Assembly (NCBI GenBank): GCA_964414345.1
Contig: CAYPWF010000050.1
Location: 1-27,025, forward strand
Direction of reading: 5' to 3'
DNA length: 27,025 nt
Source: Desulfocorpusculum sp964414345
Lineage (GTDB): Bacteria > Desulfobacterota > Desulfocorpusculales > Desulfocorpusculum
Part shown: positions 24,712-27,025 of the stretch, piece by piece
Layout: every line of letters begins with the position of its first letter
How positions within the stretch are numbered: the first letter of the stretch is position 1
Notes under the pieces: model-generated
What the model saw: only the letters and a program-made list of their open reading frames with translations
Told to the model about the DNA's origin: nothing
The model's database searches: none
Translations under genes and position numbers: made by a program

Positions 24712-26370
24712 TTATTTCTCTTCCCAGGTGCGTATGTAGCTCACTATAGCCTCTATCTCGGCTGTTGAGAGAGCCGGATGAGCCGCCGTGGCCTTGGCAA
24801 AACCCTCCATCATGGTGGCCCTGCGGCCCCTGCTTATGGTCTCAAAGAGGTATGTGTCGCTCCCGGCCAAGAGGCCCGGGTTGTTCAGCGCAACAGCCAC
24901 TGCCCCCTCCCCGTTGGGGCCGTGGCAACCCGAGCAGTGCATGGTGAAGAGCTTCTTGCCCGCCTTGGGGTCCCCTGCGGCCCAGCGCCGGGGCTCATCC
25001 CAGTGCGAGGGGGGAGCCACTGCGCCTCCCAGTGTGCGCAGATGGGCTACAACCTCTCTGATCTCCTCGGGCCTCAGCCCCCCCTCTTTCTCTCCCCAGG
25101 CCGGCATCCTGCGACCGGGCCGGCCGTGGGTGACGGTCTGGATCAGAAACCGGTCCGAGGCCAGGGCCAGGAAGTCCGGATTCCCCACCGAGGGGAACAA
25201 GGGCATGTCTGGGTAAAGCCTTCCTTGGCCTTGGGCGCCGTGGCACGCGGCGCAGAAGGTGCCGTAGAGGGTTGCACCGTCAGTGGCGAACTCCCTCTCC
25301 CCGAACCTCTCGGCCCTGACTCGATCTTTGGGCCAGTAAGCCTCCGGGAGATTGCTCTTGCGAAGTGAGAAGATATACATGGTAAGCTGTTCCAGCTGCT
25401 CCTCGCTGAGTCCCATGGCCGGCATGGCAGAGCCTGGCACCACCCTTGTGGGCTCGCTGAGATGTTCTTTTTGCCAGTTCTCCAGGGTGTGCTCCCCCCT
25501 GAGCCTCGAGAAATCCGTTCGGCCCGGATCCCTCTCACCGGCCTTGGTCAGCTCCGGGCCGTCGTCCCCTCCGACTCCATTGACCTTGTGACATCCCCTG
25601 CAACCCAGGGAGTGGAAAAGCGCCTTTGCCTCCACGAGCCCGGGTGCACCTACACGGGAGTCCAGGTAAACCTTGAGCTCCTCTCGGGAGGCTTGATCAA
25701 TGGGCCCGAAGGTTTCCCTCCAGAGCGGAGGGCTTGCGTTATGGGCCTTGGCCAGGTGTTTCTCATACCAAGCTTGGTCGTAACCCGTGGCCCCGATTCG
25801 TGAAAGATCCGGCCCCTCCATGCCGTGCACCCCCCCAACGCGAAGGGTGCCTCCCCGACCGTCCACCCTGTGGCATGCCAGACAGTCCAGTCTCTCGAAG
25901 GCCATCCGGCCCTGCTCCAGGATTTTGCTATTGGGCACCTTCAGGCTGGTGTGGCAGCTTCCGCACCCTGCATAGGAATACTTCACAGGAATCATCGGGA
26001 GAGGCCAGAATTTCACCTCTCCATGGGCGTCCGCTTTCTCAGTGGCGTAGCCCTGACCCGAATGGCAAACAGTGCAACCCAATTCAGCAGGATCGTGCGC
26101 CATGGGCTTGTGGGCCGATGCCACCTTGGGTCCCGAGAGGTTTGATTCCCCAGGAGCCATGCCCACATGGCAAGTCACACAGCGGTCCACAACCCTCAAT
26201 CCAGGCACCACTATCTGGCGCAGTCTCACCTCAATGGGACCGGCCTCACCTGTCACGGAGGCCTGGATCAACCGCCAGGGCTTGAGCAGGTTCTCCTTGG
26301 CGGCCGCGGCCAGCAGAAGCCCCAGACAGGCAAGGCTGGAGACCAGGATCAGGTACTTGTTTCTTCTCAT
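24712..26370 (-). CDS. Membrane-anchored heptaheme cytochrome c
   Basis: 552 aa. One N-terminal hydrophobic segment (6-24) acts as an uncleaved anchor or signal. Seven CxxCH heme-c motifs start at residues 64, 99, 136, 163, 257, 373 and 479. The first four form a multiheme N-terminal half with closely spaced hemes and distal histidines. The last three head separate class I cytochrome modules, each with a later methionine candidate: SAMPAMG (315-320), RRMPAWG (420-426) and TMMEGFA (519-525). It lies between a cytochrome b gene and the Tat-exported catalytic subunit, so it is the natural electron wire between a quinol complex and the molybdoenzyme. ATG 26368-26370 has AAGGGG upstream but at long spacing. 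Confidence 0.92.
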   Translation of the reverse strand: MRRNKYLILVSSLACLGLLLAAAAKENLLKPWRLIQASVTGEAGPIEVRLRQIVVPGLRVVDRCVTCHVGMAPGESNLSGPKVASAHKPMAHDPAELGCTVCHSGQGYATEKADAHGEVKFWPLPMIPVKYSYAGCGSCHTSLKVPNSKILEQGRMAFERLDCLACHRVDGRGGTLRVGGVHGMEGPDLSRIGATGYDQAWYEKHLAKAHNASPPLWRETFGPIDQASREELKVYLDSRVGAPGLVEAKALFHSLGCRGCHKVNGVGGDDGPELTKAGERDPGRTDFSRLRGEHTLENWQKEHLSEPTRVVPGSAMPAMGLSEEQLEQLTMYIFSLRKSNLPEAYWPKDRVRAERFGEREFATDGATLYGTFCAACHGAQGQGRLYPDMPLFPSVGNPDFLALASDRFLIQTVTHGRPGRRMPAWGEKEGGLRPEEIREVVAHLRTLGGAVAPPSHWDEPRRWAAGDPKAGKKLFTMHCSGCHGPNGEGAVAVALNNPGLLAGSDTYLFETISRGRRATMMEGFAKATAAHPALSTAEIEAIVSYIRTWEEK

Positions 26371-26422
26371 CTCGCGCGCCCCTTTGGGACCTTTGAAGCT
26401 CCCGGCCGAATCTCCACAAAAC

Positions 26423-27025
26423 TCAGTGCATGGGCCACTGGGACGGGGACCAGTAAAAGGCCCAGTTCGGACCTCTGAAATAAGCGCCTATGAAGGTCAG
26501 CACCACGTATCCGCAAAGGAAGCAGGTAAAAAGAGCCAAGGCACCCGCTCGAATCGAGTTGAAGCGCCGCACCACCCACACTGAATAGACGGCGTAGGTC
26601 CCTGCTATCAGGGTGCCGGGGTTGAAAAGCGTCACGGCCAGCTGGTGTATGTTCGGGAACCACTCCCTGAGCCAACCCTGGGAGATGACAAAGGCCTCTA
26701 TTGCCGAAACCGCTGTCAGGCCCACTAGAGCAGCTTCCACAGCCAGCCTGGAGCCCCCCGGCCCTCCAAACCAAAGGCCGCTGCCCTCCTCCTCTCTATC
26801 CAGATAAGGAATCAGCCCCAGCCCCAACACCACGATTGAAGGGATGCCTATGCCGCCCATGAAAGCTGAAAATGAAACCAACTCCTGCAGGCCCAGGAAA
26901 TACCAGGGCGCCTTGGCAGGGTTTTCGGGCACGTTGGGGTTGGCCAGCTCCTTGAGAGGGGCGTCCATCCAAAGGGACAGGCCTACACATATGAGTGTGG
27001 TGAGCATGAAAACCGCAAGCTCCGC
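26423..27025 (-). CDS. Cytochrome b/b6 C-terminal (subunit IV-like) protein, 5' end outside window
   Basis: Only 200 residues are visible; the frame stays open to the window edge, so the true start lies beyond 27025. An internal ATG at 27005-27007 has no clear role. The segment holds ENPAKAPWYFLGLQELVSF, which aligns with the Qo-site PEWY region of cytochrome b but reads APWY, so the glutamate is missing. About four more membrane segments follow (GIGIPSIVVLGLGLIPYL, AALVGLTAVSAIEAF, LFNPGTLIAGTYAVYSVW, FTCFLCGYVVLTFIGAY). This matches the C-terminal part of bc/b6f-type complexes. It ends 52 bp before the heptaheme cytochrome, and the upstream part may encode the heme-b-binding half and a Rieske protein. 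Confidence 0.85.
   Translation of the reverse strand, partial: AELAVFMLTTLICVGLSLWMDAPLKELANPNVPENPAKAPWYFLGLQELVSFSAFMGGIGIPSIVVLGLGLIPYLDREEEGSGLWFGGPGGSRLAVEAALVGLTAVSAIEAFVISQGWLREWFPNIHQLAVTLFNPGTLIAGTYAVYSVWVVRRFNSIRAGALALFTCFLCGYVVLTFIGAYFRGPNWAFYWSPSQWPMH

Noticed and set aside
1..27025. CRISPR arrays, insertion sequences or phage genes
   Set aside because: No regularly spaced direct repeats, transposase or integrase motifs, or terminal inverted repeats were seen.

Overview
The window is most like a mesophilic or moderately thermophilic anaerobe of the Desulfobacterota (former Deltaproteobacteria). The reasons are the GC-rich coding bias, stacked response-regulator/HDOD/HD-GYP genes, an acetyl-CoA hydrolase fused to a GNAT domain, HdrB/HdrC-like heterodisulfide-reductase proteins, and a periplasmic molybdoenzyme cluster with multiheme cytochromes. 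This is inference from gene content; no rRNA is present.

Layout. 219-5183 (+): a coupled three-gene signalling operon made of a REC-PAS-PAS-PAS histidine kinase, a REC-HDOD protein and a REC-degenerate HD-GYP protein, all with overlapping ends. 5206-5321 (-): a tRNA-Gln(TTG) with a probable terminator. 5501-7306 (-): a secreted protein made of three ~118-residue repeats plus a CARDB domain, preceded by a ~247-nt leader and a near-perfect sigma-70 promoter. 7372-9436 (-): a diacylglycerol-kinase-like lipid kinase and a DUF21/CBS membrane protein. 9593-10942 (+): threonine synthase. 10946-13591 (-): a metallo-beta-lactamase-fold hydrolase and an FHA-GAF-HD-GYP-zinc-ribbon protein. 13710-16444 (+): the CoA-transferase/GNAT fusion and an exported gluzincin-like peptidase candidate. 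16445-17056 (-): a NimA-like flavin protein.

The right third (27025 down to 17090, minus strand) is the most interesting part. It is one tightly packed gene set: the C-terminal part of a cytochrome b (cut by the window edge), a membrane-anchored heptaheme cytochrome c, a Tat-exported type II DMSO-reductase-family catalytic subunit, its four-cluster Fe-S subunit, a lipoprotein heme-b gamma subunit, a TorD-type chaperone, and an HdrC/HdrB-like pair. The order and proteins fit a periplasmic molybdoenzyme wired through heme b and cytochrome c to a cytochrome bc-type quinol complex. The catalytic subunit has an Asp in place of the usual N-terminal Fe-S ligand. As far as I recall this resembles the periplasmic nitrite oxidoreductase / NarG-like branch more than ethylbenzene dehydrogenase. 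The true substrate (nitrate/nitrite, an oxyanion, or a hydrocarbon) cannot be read from the sequence.

No IS elements, CRISPR arrays, phage genes or rRNA genes were seen. Gene packing is dense: two convergent pairs end 0 and 3 bases apart.
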